DNA from: an uncultured Enterobacteriaceae bacterium
GTDB lineage: Bacteria; Pseudomonadota; Gammaproteobacteria; Enterobacterales; Enterobacteriaceae
Assembly (NCBI GenBank): GCA_936920625.1
Contig: CAKZHC010000011.1
Coordinates: 186,001 to 250,000 of the forward strand
Reading direction: 5' to 3'
DNA length: 64,000 nt
Below are positions 1-9,389 of the stretch, in pieces (the first letter of the stretch is position 1; every line of letters starts with the position of its first letter). The position numbers and the translations under genes are program-made. The notes beneath the pieces were generated by a model, which was not told the origin of the DNA, did not search any database, and worked only from the letters and a program-made list of their open reading frames with translations.

Positions 1-687
1 TACGCTACCTAAGGGGCGAGGTTTACGAATATACAAATTAAGAATGATGAACAGCACCACACCTTCGAGCAACATTTCGTAGAGTTGCGAAGGATGCCGC
101 GGCAGCACGCCATAGAGGTTACTCGCCATTAACGCCTGCAAGGCAGGATTATCCGCAGCCAGCAGTGTATCTTCGCCATGGGAACCGGGAAATAGCATCG
201 CCCAGGGCAAAGAGGGATCAACTCGCCCCCAGAGTTCACCATTAATAAAATTTCCCAGCCGCCCAAGCCCAAGCCCGAAGGGAATGAGGGGAGCAATGAA
301 ATCAGAAACCTGGAAAAAAGTGCGTTTTGTCCGGTGAGCAAACCAGCACATTACAATGATAACGCCGAGTAATCCGCCATGAAATGACATCCCGCCATCC
401 CAGACTTTAAAGAGATAGAGTGGATTATCGAGAAACAGAGGCAGATTATAGAACAGGACATAGCCAATGCGGCCACCAAGGAAAACGCCAAAAAACCCGG
501 CATAAAGCAAATTCTCAACTTCCGATCTCTTCCAGCCGCTGCCAGGTTTATCCGCGCGACGGAACGCCAGCCACATAGCGAAAATAAAACCCACCAGATA
601 CATCAGACCATACCAGTGGAGCGAAACTGGCCCAACCGAGAAAATGACCGGATCGAATTGTGGGAAAACCAGATAATTACTACTCAT
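1..687 (-). CDS. lgt: Prolipoprotein diacylglyceryl transferase (partial, C-terminus beyond window)
   Basis: Lgt moves a diacylglyceryl group from phosphatidylglycerol to the lipobox cysteine of prolipoproteins in the inner membrane. The minus-strand frame opens at ATG 687 (MSSNYLVFPQFDP) behind a GGTGAAAG ribosome site and stays open to base 1, giving about 229 of roughly 290 residues. Seen in the translation: several hydrophobic segments, the HGG-type motif in MSFHGGLLGV, and the Lgt signature GRLGNFINGELWGR. It lies downstream of ptsP on the same strand, as in other enterics, after a gap of about 250 bases. Only the C-terminal end is missing, cut by the window edge; no lesion is visible. 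Confidence 0.97.
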   Translation of the reverse strand, partial: MSSNYLVFPQFDPVIFSVGPVSLHWYGLMYLVGFIFAMWLAFRRADKPGSGWKRSEVENLLYAGFFGVFLGGRIGYVLFYNLPLFLDNPLYLFKVWDGGMSFHGGLLGVIIVMCWFAHRTKRTFFQVSDFIAPLIPFGLGLGRLGNFINGELWGRVDPSLPWAMLFPGSHGEDTLLAADNPALQALMASNLYGVLPRHPSQLYEMLLEGVVLFIILNLYIRKPRPLGSV

Positions 688-805
688 CTTTCACCATATA
701 TAGTACCCAGGCTGACCAGTTGCAATGGGCTGCCGGTTTAAGTTTAGTGCGAAATGATAACATAGCAGATGTCTGGAGATGAGGAACTTTGTAAACCAGG
801 ATACA

Positions 806-842
806 CCTGACTTTTTGTCAGGAATGTCATTTTTGACGATTT
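806..842. other. Two small hairpins between ptsP and lgt
   Basis: The 254-base gap between the ptsP stop and the lgt start contains a 6-bp hairpin (CCTGAC, loop TTTTT, GTCAGG, 806-822), then a second small one with a T-rich loop (GTCA/TGAC type). A 14-base palindrome GCATTTTAAAATGC sits at 918-931 just after the ptsP stop. Any of these could slow or end transcription leaving ptsP, but none has a clean U-tract on the minus strand. Confidence 0.3.
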
Positions 843-941
843 TCATTCAGACTGTAGCACCGGCTGGATATAAAAAACAGATTTTCGCCGATAGAGCCCC
901 ACTCTGGCAAAAAGACGGCATTTTAAAATGCACTGTTAACT

Positions 942-3182
942 TTAGCGATGAATCCACTCCGCCAGTCCCTTATACTCCATAAATTCCGACACCATATCCC
1001 GGACTTCCGTTGTCAGATGCACGGAAAGACTGCGGCGAACTAACGCCTGTGCTTCCGACAGCTCTATATGCCGCAGCAGGTATTTTATTCGCGCTACATT
1101 GTTGCCATTCATGCTCAAGTGATAATACCCCATACCTATTAGCAGCACTACACACATCGGATCGCCTGCCATCTCACCACAGAGACACAGTTCAAGACCA
1201 GCTTCACCTGCCTCATAAGCAATGATGCTTAGCACACGTAACATAGCCGGGTGTAAGCTGTCATACAAATCGGCAACCCGAGTATTATTGCGGTCAACCG
1301 CCAGCAGATATTGCGTCAGATCGTTACTGCCTACAGAGATAAAATCAACGCGGTCACGTAATGCCGGCAACATAAATACCATCGAGGGCACCTCAATCAT
1401 TACGCCCAGTCGTGGCAATGGAATGCTGTATCCCAGCATCTCTTGTACTTCTTCCCCAGCCCGCAGTATCAAACTACGGGCATCGATCACTTCCTCAATG
1501 CTGGTTATCATCGGTAGCAAAATGCTGAGATTGCCGCTGGCTGCATTGGCGCGTAGCATCGCCCGTACCTGAACCAAAAAAATTTCTGGCTGATCGAGTG
1601 TCAAACGGATGCCACGCCAGCCCAGACAGGGATTTTCTTCACTGATGGGCATATAGGGGAGCTGTTTTTCTGCACCGATATCCAGCGTACGCAGCGTTAC
1701 CGGTTTTTCGTGAAAAAGCTGTAACATGCCCTTATACTGAGCAACCTGCTCTTCTTCAGATGGAAAACCACTTTGTAATAGAAAAGGGAACTCAGTGCGA
1801 TAGAGACCTATGCCATCAACCCAATCCCCTGCCGATTGCTCATGTTCAGGGGTCAGACCCGCATTAAGCATCACTTTTATCGGTTCGCCACTTTTGAGAA
1901 GGCCAAGCAGTTCAATGAACTCTTCTGCCATTTTGCTCAAAATATTTTGCTGGGTAATCAGGCGCTGATACTCTGCAATCACTAAAGGTTCAGGATCAAT
2001 AAAAAGCTCACCACGATAACCATCAACAATGAGCTGGCGATCTTTGAGTGCCAGCGGTTCAATATCTACTCCCGTAACACAGGGAATGCCCATCGCTCTG
2101 ACCATAATGGCTGCATGAGAGTTAGCAGCACCGTCGCGCACAACAACGCCTGCCAGCTTCTCATGGCAGATTTCTGCCAGTGATGTGGCGGTCAGTTCTT
2201 CCGCGACTAAAATGAAGCGTTCTGGCCAGCAGTAACCACTGTGCAGAGAGTCATCGAGATGAAAGAGCAGGCGCTGCCCGAGCGTACGTAAATCACCCGC
2301 GCGTTCGCGCAGGTAGGAGTCATTAAGGCTCGCAAACTGTGCTGAGAACTTTTCAATAACCGTCTTCACTGCCCATTCAGCAACAGAGCCCTGTTCAATG
2401 ACGGTGAGAAGATCCTTTTTTAACCGCACATCACTGAGTAAATGGGAGTAGAGATCAAAAATCGCCGCACTCTCTTGTTGTGCGCTGGCGCTGAAACGCT
2501 TACTGTGACGACGAAATTCACTGATGGCCTTGCTCAGAGCTTGTGATAAACGCTCGTGTTCATGCTGTTTATCCAACGAGCACGCCGGAAAAATGCTTTC
2601 AAGCGACGGCTGAATATTATCTACCCAGCCAGGCGCTACCGCCACACCTACCGCAGTTGCCAGCGCTTTGATTCTTACCTGCCTGTACTGCCCGAATAGC
2701 TGTTTGAGCTGAGATTGCGAGAGCGTCGCCGCCAGCTGGGTAGCCAGAGTTACCAGAAACGATTCTTCACTCTCATTGAAGTGTCGGTGCTGGCGTTGCT
2801 GAATCACAAGCACCCCCATCAACTGCCGGCGATGGATGATAGGTACGCCAAGAAAAGAGCGAAACTGCTCCTCTTTAACGGCAGGAATGAATTTAAAACT
2901 GGGATGCTTTTGTGCATCAGCAAGATTAATAGGTTCAGCCAGCCGCCCCACTAATCCGACTATCCCCTCATCGAAAGCGAGCGTGATAGTCTGCTCTGCG
3001 GGTTTACTGAGCCCACGGGTGGCCATCAGGTAGTAACAACGACGTTCGTGGTCTGCCAGATAAATGGAGCAAACTTCAGTTCTGATAGCCTTGCAAATTT
3101 CATCAACCAGAATATGCAGCGCTTCTGTCAGCCGAGGCGCTCCTGCAAATTTTTCAACAATTTCTCGTAACTGAATGAGCAT
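942..3182 (-). CDS. ptsP: Phosphoenolpyruvate-protein phosphotransferase PtsP (EI-Ntr)
   Basis: First enzyme of the nitrogen-related PTS: takes phosphate from PEP and passes it to NPr (PtsO), then to EIIA-Ntr (PtsN), in the cytoplasm. The 746 residues match the family length (E. coli about 748). An N-terminal GAF sensor domain covers about residues 1-150. The swivelling phosphohistidine domain follows, with the active His in NSHAAI (about residue 356). The C-terminal PEP-binding barrel shows LDIGAEKQLPYM, GSNDLTQYLLAVDRNN and CGEMAGDP. It starts 17 bases after the rppH stop on the same strand, so rppH-ptsP is probably one transcript running towards lgt. Intact. Confidence 0.97.
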   Translation of the reverse strand: MLIQLREIVEKFAGAPRLTEALHILVDEICKAIRTEVCSIYLADHERRCYYLMATRGLSKPAEQTITLAFDEGIVGLVGRLAEPINLADAQKHPSFKFIPAVKEEQFRSFLGVPIIHRRQLMGVLVIQQRQHRHFNESEESFLVTLATQLAATLSQSQLKQLFGQYRQVRIKALATAVGVAVAPGWVDNIQPSLESIFPACSLDKQHEHERLSQALSKAISEFRRHSKRFSASAQQESAAIFDLYSHLLSDVRLKKDLLTVIEQGSVAEWAVKTVIEKFSAQFASLNDSYLRERAGDLRTLGQRLLFHLDDSLHSGYCWPERFILVAEELTATSLAEICHEKLAGVVVRDGAANSHAAIMVRAMGIPCVTGVDIEPLALKDRQLIVDGYRGELFIDPEPLVIAEYQRLITQQNILSKMAEEFIELLGLLKSGEPIKVMLNAGLTPEHEQSAGDWVDGIGLYRTEFPFLLQSGFPSEEEQVAQYKGMLQLFHEKPVTLRTLDIGAEKQLPYMPISEENPCLGWRGIRLTLDQPEIFLVQVRAMLRANAASGNLSILLPMITSIEEVIDARSLILRAGEEVQEMLGYSIPLPRLGVMIEVPSMVFMLPALRDRVDFISVGSNDLTQYLLAVDRNNTRVADLYDSLHPAMLRVLSIIAYEAGEAGLELCLCGEMAGDPMCVVLLIGMGYYHLSMNGNNVARIKYLLRHIELSEAQALVRRSLSVHLTTEVRDMVSEFMEYKGLAEWIHR

Positions 3183-3199
3183 AATTTAATTAATATAGC

Positions 3200-3727
3200 T
3201 TATCCTCTCTTACGCTTGTTAGCAGGAGGGGGTGGCTTTGATGCGCGTCGTTGTAACGAAATCACCGTACTGGAAAACTCTTTCATTACCCGGCGATAAA
3301 CATCGCGTTTAAACGAGACAACCTGACGCACTGGGTACCAGTAGCTGACCCAACGCCAGCCATCAAACTCCGGGATAGCGCCATTCTGCATATTGATATC
3401 TGCATCGCTGCTTATTAATTGCAGAAGAAACCATTTTTGTTTCTGGCCGATACAAACTGGCTTTGTATCCCAACGCACCAAACGCTTTGGCAGCTTATAT
3501 CGTAACCAGTTGCGGGTAGATGCCAGTAAAAACACATCATGCTGACGCAGGCCGACCTCCTCGAACAACTCCCGGTACATTGCCTGTTCAGCAGTCTCAT
3601 TAACATTAATACCTCCCTGGGGAAACTGCCAGGAGTGCTGACCGAAGCGTCGGGCCCACAACACTTGTCCTAATCGATTACAAATTACAATACCAACATT
3701 GGGGCGGTAGCCATCATTATCGATCAC
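3200..3727 (-). CDS. rppH: RNA pyrophosphohydrolase RppH (Nudix)
   Basis: RppH removes pyrophosphate from 5'-triphosphorylated mRNA, opening it to RNase E decay. The 175-residue product has a complete Nudix box: a glycine pair, then ETAEQAMYRELFEEVGL (about residues 38-60). The N-terminus MIDNDGYRPNVGIVICN is typical of the family. The C-terminus ends in a basic and proline-rich tail. It is the promoter-proximal gene of rppH-ptsP. In E. coli mutH lies upstream and divergent, as here, but the intergenic space here is unusually long (about 830 bases). Confidence 0.97.
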   Translation of the reverse strand: MIDNDGYRPNVGIVICNRLGQVLWARRFGQHSWQFPQGGINVNETAEQAMYRELFEEVGLRQHDVFLLASTRNWLRYKLPKRLVRWDTKPVCIGQKQKWFLLQLISSDADINMQNGAIPEFDGWRWVSYWYPVRQVVSFKRDVYRRVMKEFSSTVISLQRRASKPPPPANKRKRG

Positions 3728-4554
3728 TGGACTACCTCAAAATATGTATATGGATAGTCAGATTGTTTCATACTCCTTTCAGGTGGTAAACCACTGCTTG
3801 TTGATAGTGTACGTCAGACGATAATGTAGCAACACAGGGGATACAGATAAAAATCTACTGATAAGATATAAACTGGTTTTAAGATTAGCACGTATCGCAA
3901 TAAGTTATCTGCCGAATCAGGCGCTGAAATTCTGGAAACCTGTACAGGCAAGTTACCATAACAATAACTTATTAACTGTTAATTTGTTTCAGCTAGTTTG
4001 CAGGCAGCTAAGATAGCTTACGACCCATAAAGAACCTTTGCAGTGACTTTATGATCAACAGAATATTTATACACTTTTTCTGTGGGCAGCTATGTGAATA
4101 ACCACCTTAACAGATGGGGAAAACTCGGAAAATCTTCATGCGCTCTGTATTGAAAGTGGATCATTAAAATCATATAAAACAGAATATTATCATTGTTACT
4201 CTTCCGGCCAAGTATAACTCACTCCGTGTCACAGATGAAAACAGCACCAATGAGGCAAAAAACGGCAAAAATTATTTTTAATTAACTTGAGCACAATCGT
4301 CATCATCAAAACAGGTATGATGCAGGAATAATGCTTAGTAGCCTAGGTTTGCCTTCAAAGGCTATCGATAACTGCCAGAGATTTTCCTAATTTTCCAGTA
4401 CCAGATGAATATATAAACTACTTGTAATTCAACGCCCTTTCTGATTAAGACAGGCGTCATGCTACTATTCATCATACTGTATACTGTGCCATTTTTACGC
4501 CGGTAGCGTGTCTGGCCGATATCAGTAGCGAGTTTGTAATGTTACGAAGGATAT
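3728..4554. other. Gene-free stretch between divergent rppH and mutH
   Basis: About 830 bases, AT-rich, with no convincing ORF on either strand. It must hold the promoters of both rppH (minus) and mutH (plus). A possible -10-like stretch TATACTG lies near 4480-4487 ahead of mutH. I see no tRNA, repeat or insertion element. It could be a decayed former gene, but no fragment is recognisable. Confidence 0.5.
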
Positions 4555-5247
4555 ATGCTTATGCCGAGTAATTTTTGCCTGATTTCCCCACCGGCCGATG
4601 AAAATTCACTAATGGCCAGAGCTAAAGCACTGGCAGGGTGCACTATGGGCGAACTGGCGCATCTGGCTGGAATTACTGCTCCCCCCGATCTTCGGCGGGA
4701 CAAAGGCTGGGTGGGGATGTTATTTGAACGATGGCTGGGTGCCAGTGCCGGCAGTAAAGCGGAAAGGGATTTTGCCAATATTGGTATTGAGCTCAAAACC
4801 ATTCCCGTTGACCCGCAGGGCCGTCCACTGGAAACCACGTTCGTCTGCCTGGCTCCATTAACAGGTAATACCGGTGTTACATGGCAAACCAGCCATGTAC
4901 GTCATAAATTAACGCGAATATTGTGGATTCCTGTTGAGGGTGACCGTGATATACCTTTAGCCCAGCGTCGGGCCGGTCATCCGCTACTCTGGAGTCCGGA
5001 CAGTCAGGAGGAACAACAGCTGCGCTGCGACTGGGAAGAACTCATGGAGTTGATTGTGCTAGGCCATGTTGAAAGCATTACTGCACGACACGGTGAAGTG
5101 CTGCAGCTACGCCCGAAAGCAGCAAACAGCAAAGCACTAACGGAAGCCATTGGTGAGCAAGGGCAGCCGATAATGACGCTACCACGCGGCTTTTACCTTA
5201 AAAAAAACTTTACTACACAAATACTCTCGCACCATTTTGCAGGGTGA
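4555..5247 (+). CDS. mutH: DNA mismatch repair endonuclease MutH
   Basis: MutH nicks the unmethylated strand at hemimethylated GATC sites once activated by MutS-MutL. The 230-residue product is family length and aligns throughout. The catalytic D-x(n)-E-L-K core is present as the aspartate of DFANIGIELK, and conserved blocks RDKGW, LGASAGSK and RPLETTFVCLAPLTGN are seen. An AAGGATAT site precedes the ATG at 4555; a second ATG six bases on (4561) is an alternative start. Monocistronic. The following DNA is accessory in character, and a 7-bp hairpin (CACTGTT/AACAGTG, 5282-5298) may mark the end of the transcript. Confidence 0.96.
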   Translation: MLMPSNFCLISPPADENSLMARAKALAGCTMGELAHLAGITAPPDLRRDKGWVGMLFERWLGASAGSKAERDFANIGIELKTIPVDPQGRPLETTFVCLAPLTGNTGVTWQTSHVRHKLTRILWIPVEGDRDIPLAQRRAGHPLLWSPDSQEEQQLRCDWEELMELIVLGHVESITARHGEVLQLRPKAANSKALTEAIGEQGQPIMTLPRGFYLKKNFTTQILSHHFAG

Positions 5248-5281
5248 GTATTTCACTGTTGCTGGCAAGGCTTACTGTTGG

Positions 5282-5298
5282 CACTGTTGCAAACAGTG
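5282..5298 (+). terminator. Possible mutH terminator hairpin
   Basis: CACTGTT, loop GCA, AACAGTG: a perfect 7-bp stem 35 bases after the mutH stop. It is followed by a mixed AT stretch rather than a clean U-tract, so termination is uncertain. Confidence 0.35.
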
Positions 5299-5484
5299 GA
5301 TTGAGATATTTTATGATACGATCTCATTAAAGAAGTACGTTTGGTCAACGGATTTTCCGGGTTCTACATCTTTTTAAAAATACAAAACTCAATTCGGAAT
5401 TTTATTTGCAATAGTGTTCAGTACACTTATCCCCTCGTGTTTCCCCAAAATCAGGTGAGTCCGCAGAACGTCATTAACGGAATG

Positions 5485-5679
5485 TTAAAGACATGCCGCG
5501 TAAGCAATCGGATCCACCAGCAGAGGAGCACATATGCCCGCACATACTACTTCCATAGGAAGAACCTCGATGACTGGCGTCATACACGCGATAGCAAACC
5601 CCTGTTCTGTGCCTGATAACATCAGTGCCAGACCCAGCAAAACAGCAGCTATTTTACGAAAGTTAATTTTAGCAAACAT
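5485..5679 (-). CDS. Small secreted cysteine peptide precursor, family member A
   Basis: Not a recognised gene family. It encodes a 64-residue precursor. The N-region MFAKINFRKI carries three positive charges, a hydrophobic core follows, and an A-x-A-like site (GTEQGFA) probably precedes cleavage. The predicted 35-residue mature peptide has four cysteines spaced C-M-x12-C-x3-C-x12-C-L and ends in Cys-Leu. A GGGGAG ribosome site precedes the ATG. It is clearly homologous to the cluster at 23270-24794, with the same first residues (MFAKI), core, cleavage site and Cys-Leu end, yet lies about 18 kb away on the opposite strand, next to the LRR effector-like gene. Secretion to the periplasm or beyond, and disulfide bonding, are inference. 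Function unknown. Confidence 0.75.
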   Translation of the reverse strand: MFAKINFRKIAAVLLGLALMLSGTEQGFAIACMTPVIEVLPMEVVCAGICAPLLVDPIAYAACL

Positions 5680-6560
5680 TTTTTATTCTCCCCATAGTTT
5701 TTCAGAATGGATTTAATCTTACTACAGGATTAATTTTTTAATCATCAACGAATCGCAATTAGGGGTACTGTTGCTAATACTAAAGCAGCGTACCGTTTTT
5801 TTGTGGCTAGGGAAGATCGTAAACAACGTGAAACGCTGTGTAGATCTCCCGTTCCATCAATACGCATAACACCCCATATATGGCCATGCACTGTTGATGT
5901 TAAAGAAGGGAGAATAAATACCCGTCTGGCCTGGAGCACCGGCAGAGTCAATACATCAACAATATTATTGAGTGCGATAACGGGAAACTGAGGCGAGTAA
6001 TCAATGCCACGCTGGAATTTAACTCTATCAAAATAGCGTATGCCATTATTAAGGAGACTGGAGTAATGCGAACGCTTCGTAAAGGACAAGCTGAGATATT
6101 TTATTACGGGCATCCTCAGAGTTAATTGCATCTGATGAACAGAGTTTTCAGTCTCTGAGTTTTTTTGAAAGGCTAAAACTTAGTTAAGGATCTTATCTTG
6201 CAACAGGACCTGGATATCACAGTGCCGTTATAAAACAATATTGTGGAACAAGACCATTGTTAGCGCTATAAAATATAATTAATTACTATAAGTAACTAAT
6301 TGCAACTAAATATGAATATATTTAATACTAATCTGGTCCTGCCAACTTACTTAACAAAATCAATTTCCTGCACCCAATGTCTGTACTCAGGAGGTACTTG
6401 TAGATGTATCCAGAGGCCCATAATTACTCCATTTTCTGCTCTGACTGCTTAAAAAGCCTGACACCATGACTAATACTAATTTTTCATCACTAAATGCGAC
6501 AGAACCTGAATTTTCGTGTTCGCATCCCCCTTCATTATTAGTTTCGAGGAGATATTTGTT
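5680..6560. other. AT-rich intergenic stretch between peptide A and the LRR gene
   Basis: About 880 bases with no gene I can support. A 128-codon minus-strand frame (5745-6131) has no ribosome site and no recognisable motif. Near 6151 the sequence CTCTGAGTTTTTTTGAAAGGCT resembles the 3' flank of peptide gene B (CTCTGAGTTTTTTG at 23449), which may be a trace of another family copy. Promoters for the divergent peptide A and LRR genes must lie here. Confidence 0.4.
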
Positions 6561-7809
6561 ATGAACCCCATCACTCCATCCTGTTTAAATCCACTACCTG
6601 TTAAAAAACGGCAAAAAGGCACCGCATATTCCTCCTCCCCGAAACAGGATGCGGGCTCTCAACAGGCAGAAAGCAAAAATAAGCAACCCTTGTCTTATGC
6701 TCTAGGTGCCCCTTCCACTTCCAGACAGAGCCTGTCTGAATCACCGGCGCAGTACGATTTTTATACCCCTGTGCAGTACAGAGGCGCCGCATCTTCCTCC
6801 TTCCTGAGCCAGGATGCAGGCTCTCAACAGACAGAAAGCAGAAATAAGCAGCCCTTGTTTTCACGAATTACAGCAAATGCGTTGAAAAAAAGAGGGCAGA
6901 TATCTGCTCATACCGATTTGGTAAAATCATGGAAAAAATGGGAAAATTCACCATATATATTTCGTCAGTCAGGAAAAAATCTGGGTAAAAATGAGAATCG
7001 CGCAGGTGCAGTAAAGATACTTAATAAATGTCTTGTAAATAACGAAAGCGGGCTTGATTTATGCGGGCTAAGACTCACCAGTTTACCTGAAAACTTGCCA
7101 CCCCATATAACAACGCTAAACATCAGGAATAACCTGCTCACCAGATTACCGGAAAACCTGCCATCCCGGCTAACAAGTCTAAGTCTCTGGAGTAACGATC
7201 TCACCAGATTACCGGAAAATCTGCCAGAAGGGCTATCAAGCGTAGATGCCAGCCTTAACCAGCTCGACAGATTGCCGGAAATCCTGCCAGGAAAATTAAC
7301 ACATCTATATCTCAGCGGAAACCAGCTCACCAGATTACCAGATTACCAGATTACCAGAAATCCTGCCGGGGAGATTATCACATATAGATGTCAGCAAGAA
7401 CCGGCTCACCAGATTACCGGAAACCCTGCCACCGTTTTTGTGGTCTATATACGCCGAACAAAACCTTCTGTCTAAGTTACCGCAGAAATTACCTTCTGAT
7501 CTGTACTCTCTGGTTACAAAAAAAAACCCTTTATTACCTGTAGAAAGAGCTCGATTTAAAAATATATCTAATGCACGACTACCTGACACAACGGTCTATC
7601 CACAACCACCTAGTGTGAAAAAATATATTGATAATTACACTAAGATTAGAGATAAGCACACAACAATACAACTATATAACACCATGCAATATGCAGGAAA
7701 TTTTTGTATACCAGAAAACCTGCCAAGACGTTTAAAGTCTTTAAAGGTCAGCGAGGACCAGATGCATGAGCGAGAAGATTGTTTAAAAGATCACCAACCA
7801 GCTCCTTAA
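6561..7809 (+). pseudogene. Leucine-rich-repeat effector-like gene, frameshifted at an 8-bp triplet repeat
   Basis: The start is ATG 6561, eight bases after AGGAGA. A longer frame from 6516 lacks such a site. Residues 1-110 are polar and hold two copies of a DAGSQQxESxNKQPL segment 55 codons apart. From about residue 160 run roughly eight 20-21 residue repeats of the form LTxLxLxxNxLTRLPENLPxx, the LPX-type LRR known from type III effectors (YopM, SspH/SlrP, IpaH). Three tandem copies of AGATTACC (7332-7355) shift the frame, so translation ends at 7475 after 304 residues. The LRR continues in the next frame to 7809. Removing 16 bases restores one 410-codon product. No catalytic NEL ubiquitin ligase domain is seen at the C-terminus, and no secretion apparatus is in the window. 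Effector status is inference. Confidence 0.8.
7332..7355 (+). repeat. Three tandem 8-bp units inside the LRR gene
   Basis: AGATTACC occurs three times head to tail, followed by AGA. One copy (as in the neighbouring repeats encoding TRLPE) or four copies keep the LRR frame open; two or three copies break it. Copy-number change by slipped-strand mispairing would switch the gene on or off. Confidence 0.9.
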
Positions 7810-8525
7810 GAAAACGATATGTATCCAGAGATACTACTACCTGATGCGGGAGGCTGTTTTCTGACTATTGGTAATATCATTCCTGAAAGCCCTGAATAAT
7901 TGTTACCAATAGTGGAAAACTGGCTCATCCCAGCAGTTGAAAATAGATTTGGGAGTTAATTTGCTCCTCTGAATACAGGGGAGCATCATCACTTTTGAGA
8001 TTCGTATGGAAATACAAGGATTCTGTCGCATCAATGATAAAGAATTAGCATCAGTAAGCACCTTAGCTTAGGTTGTTCCAGTGTTGTGCCACTAAAGTTC
8101 TTCTGATGGTCACTGGCGATTTTATGTTCCCGTTCCTGAACGAACTGCTCCAGCATCTCTTTTGCCAGGTCCGCAGACTAATCTTCCGTCAATGCGCTCA
8201 AATAAGCGCTGATGAACATTTTTCAGCATACTGTCGTACAGGTTATCTCATTGATAATAAACCGCCATATTCTGGTGAATGCTCATGGGGATGCCTGAAT
8301 GGCATACACAAAAATCACATTAATTTTTATCAATGACATAATTTAAATAGTGTGATGCCATAACCTTCCTTGCCTTGCTGGAAAGATTATGTATATTTTT
8401 GGCTACCTGCGTACGTCTGGTTAACAAAGTTTTTAGCCTCTGCGCCCTTTTGTAAGGGAAGGAAAAATTTCAATGCAGAATTCTGTTCGCTACAGTGCCC
8501 TTTTATTCGAAGATAAATGATATGC
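7810..8525. other. Stretch with an eroded minus-strand remnant (about 8040-8260)
   Basis: No intact gene. On the minus strand a coherent fragment reads SADLAKEMLEQFVQEREHKI and continues through ASDHQKNFSGTTLEQ (about 8070-8180). It is interrupted upstream by a TAG codon, and a second coherent piece (YDSMLKNVHQRLFERIDGRL) sits in another frame just before it. This suggests a decayed gene with at least one nonsense codon and one frameshift. I cannot identify the parent family. The remaining bases ahead of ygdQ hold only its promoter region. Confidence 0.45.
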
Positions 8526-9236
8526 ATGTTTAATTGGGTAACCGACCCGGCCAGCTGGCTGGCGCTGCCGACACTGACCATTCTGGAAATTATTCTCGGG
8601 ATTGATAATATTATATTCCTCTCACTGGTTGTCGCCAGGCTTCCCAAAAATCAACAAAACAGTGCTCGTCACCTGGGTTTAATTGCCGCCATGCTTATGA
8701 GACTGATGCTACTGGCTTCTGTTTCATGGATGACCCGTCTCGCCACACCACTGTTCAGCATACTGCAACACCCTTTTTCAATCCGCGACTTGATCCTGTT
8801 TTTCGGAGGCGTATTTTTGCTATGGAAAGCCAGCACACAGATTCATCAGTCTGTTAAAGGCCGTGAGAAGGCATATCAGTCCCATCCACACTCCTTCACC
8901 GGTGCAATTTCACAGATTATGCTGCTCGATATTATTTTTAGTCTTGATTCAGTGTTTACTGCGGTGGGCCTGACAAAATATCTGACTGTTATGATGGCAG
9001 CAGTAGTTATATCTGTCACAATGATGATGTTTGCCGCAAAAATAATTGGTGAATTTGTTAACTCGCATCTGTCAATCAAAATGCTGGCGCTGGCATTCTT
9101 GGTATTGGTAGGTTTTACACTTATCCTCGAGAGTTTTTCAGTTCATATCCCAAAGGGTTACATTTATTTCGCCATGTTTTTTTCACTGGCAGTAGAGTCG
9201 CTCAACCTGCTTCGTGACAAAAAAAATGGTGTTTAA
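8526..9236 (+). CDS. ygdQ: TerC-family integral membrane protein YgdQ
   Basis: A 236-residue inner-membrane protein of the TerC/YgdQ family, whose members are linked to metal-ion (manganese-like) efflux or loading of exported proteins; the role of YgdQ itself is not settled. The start at 8526 (MFNWVTDPASWLAL) matches the family N-terminus; three codons upstream are also open. Family signatures are present: LEIILGIDNIIFLS near the start and LLDIIFSLDSVFTAVG in the middle, each with acidic residues in membrane segments. About seven hydrophobic segments are visible. It keeps the E. coli order mutH-ygdQ-ygdR, except that the island at 5248-8525 separates it from mutH. Confidence 0.92.
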   Translation: MFNWVTDPASWLALPTLTILEIILGIDNIIFLSLVVARLPKNQQNSARHLGLIAAMLMRLMLLASVSWMTRLATPLFSILQHPFSIRDLILFFGGVFLLWKASTQIHQSVKGREKAYQSHPHSFTGAISQIMLLDIIFSLDSVFTAVGLTKYLTVMMAAVVISVTMMMFAAKIIGEFVNSHLSIKMLALAFLVLVGFTLILESFSVHIPKGYIYFAMFFSLAVESLNLLRDKKNGV

Positions 9237-9389
9237 TCATGATATCTGCGCATCTGCGCGCTAAATCATGAGGAGAGATGATATCCTGCTCAGGCTTTGA
9301 AGCACGCAATCATTCGATTTTTTCAGACAGTTACCATTATTTTACACTAAGCGGCCTATTAATAATGAATGAGCAGAGCAGATGTTGAT

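Noticed and set aside
5745..6131. 128-codon minus-strand frame
   Set aside because: No ribosome site, no motif, no recognisable family; ordinary chance frame in an accessory region.
8073..8336. 87-codon plus-strand frame
   Set aside because: Starts at TTG, no ribosome site, Cys-rich improbable composition; the opposite strand gives more protein-like fragments.
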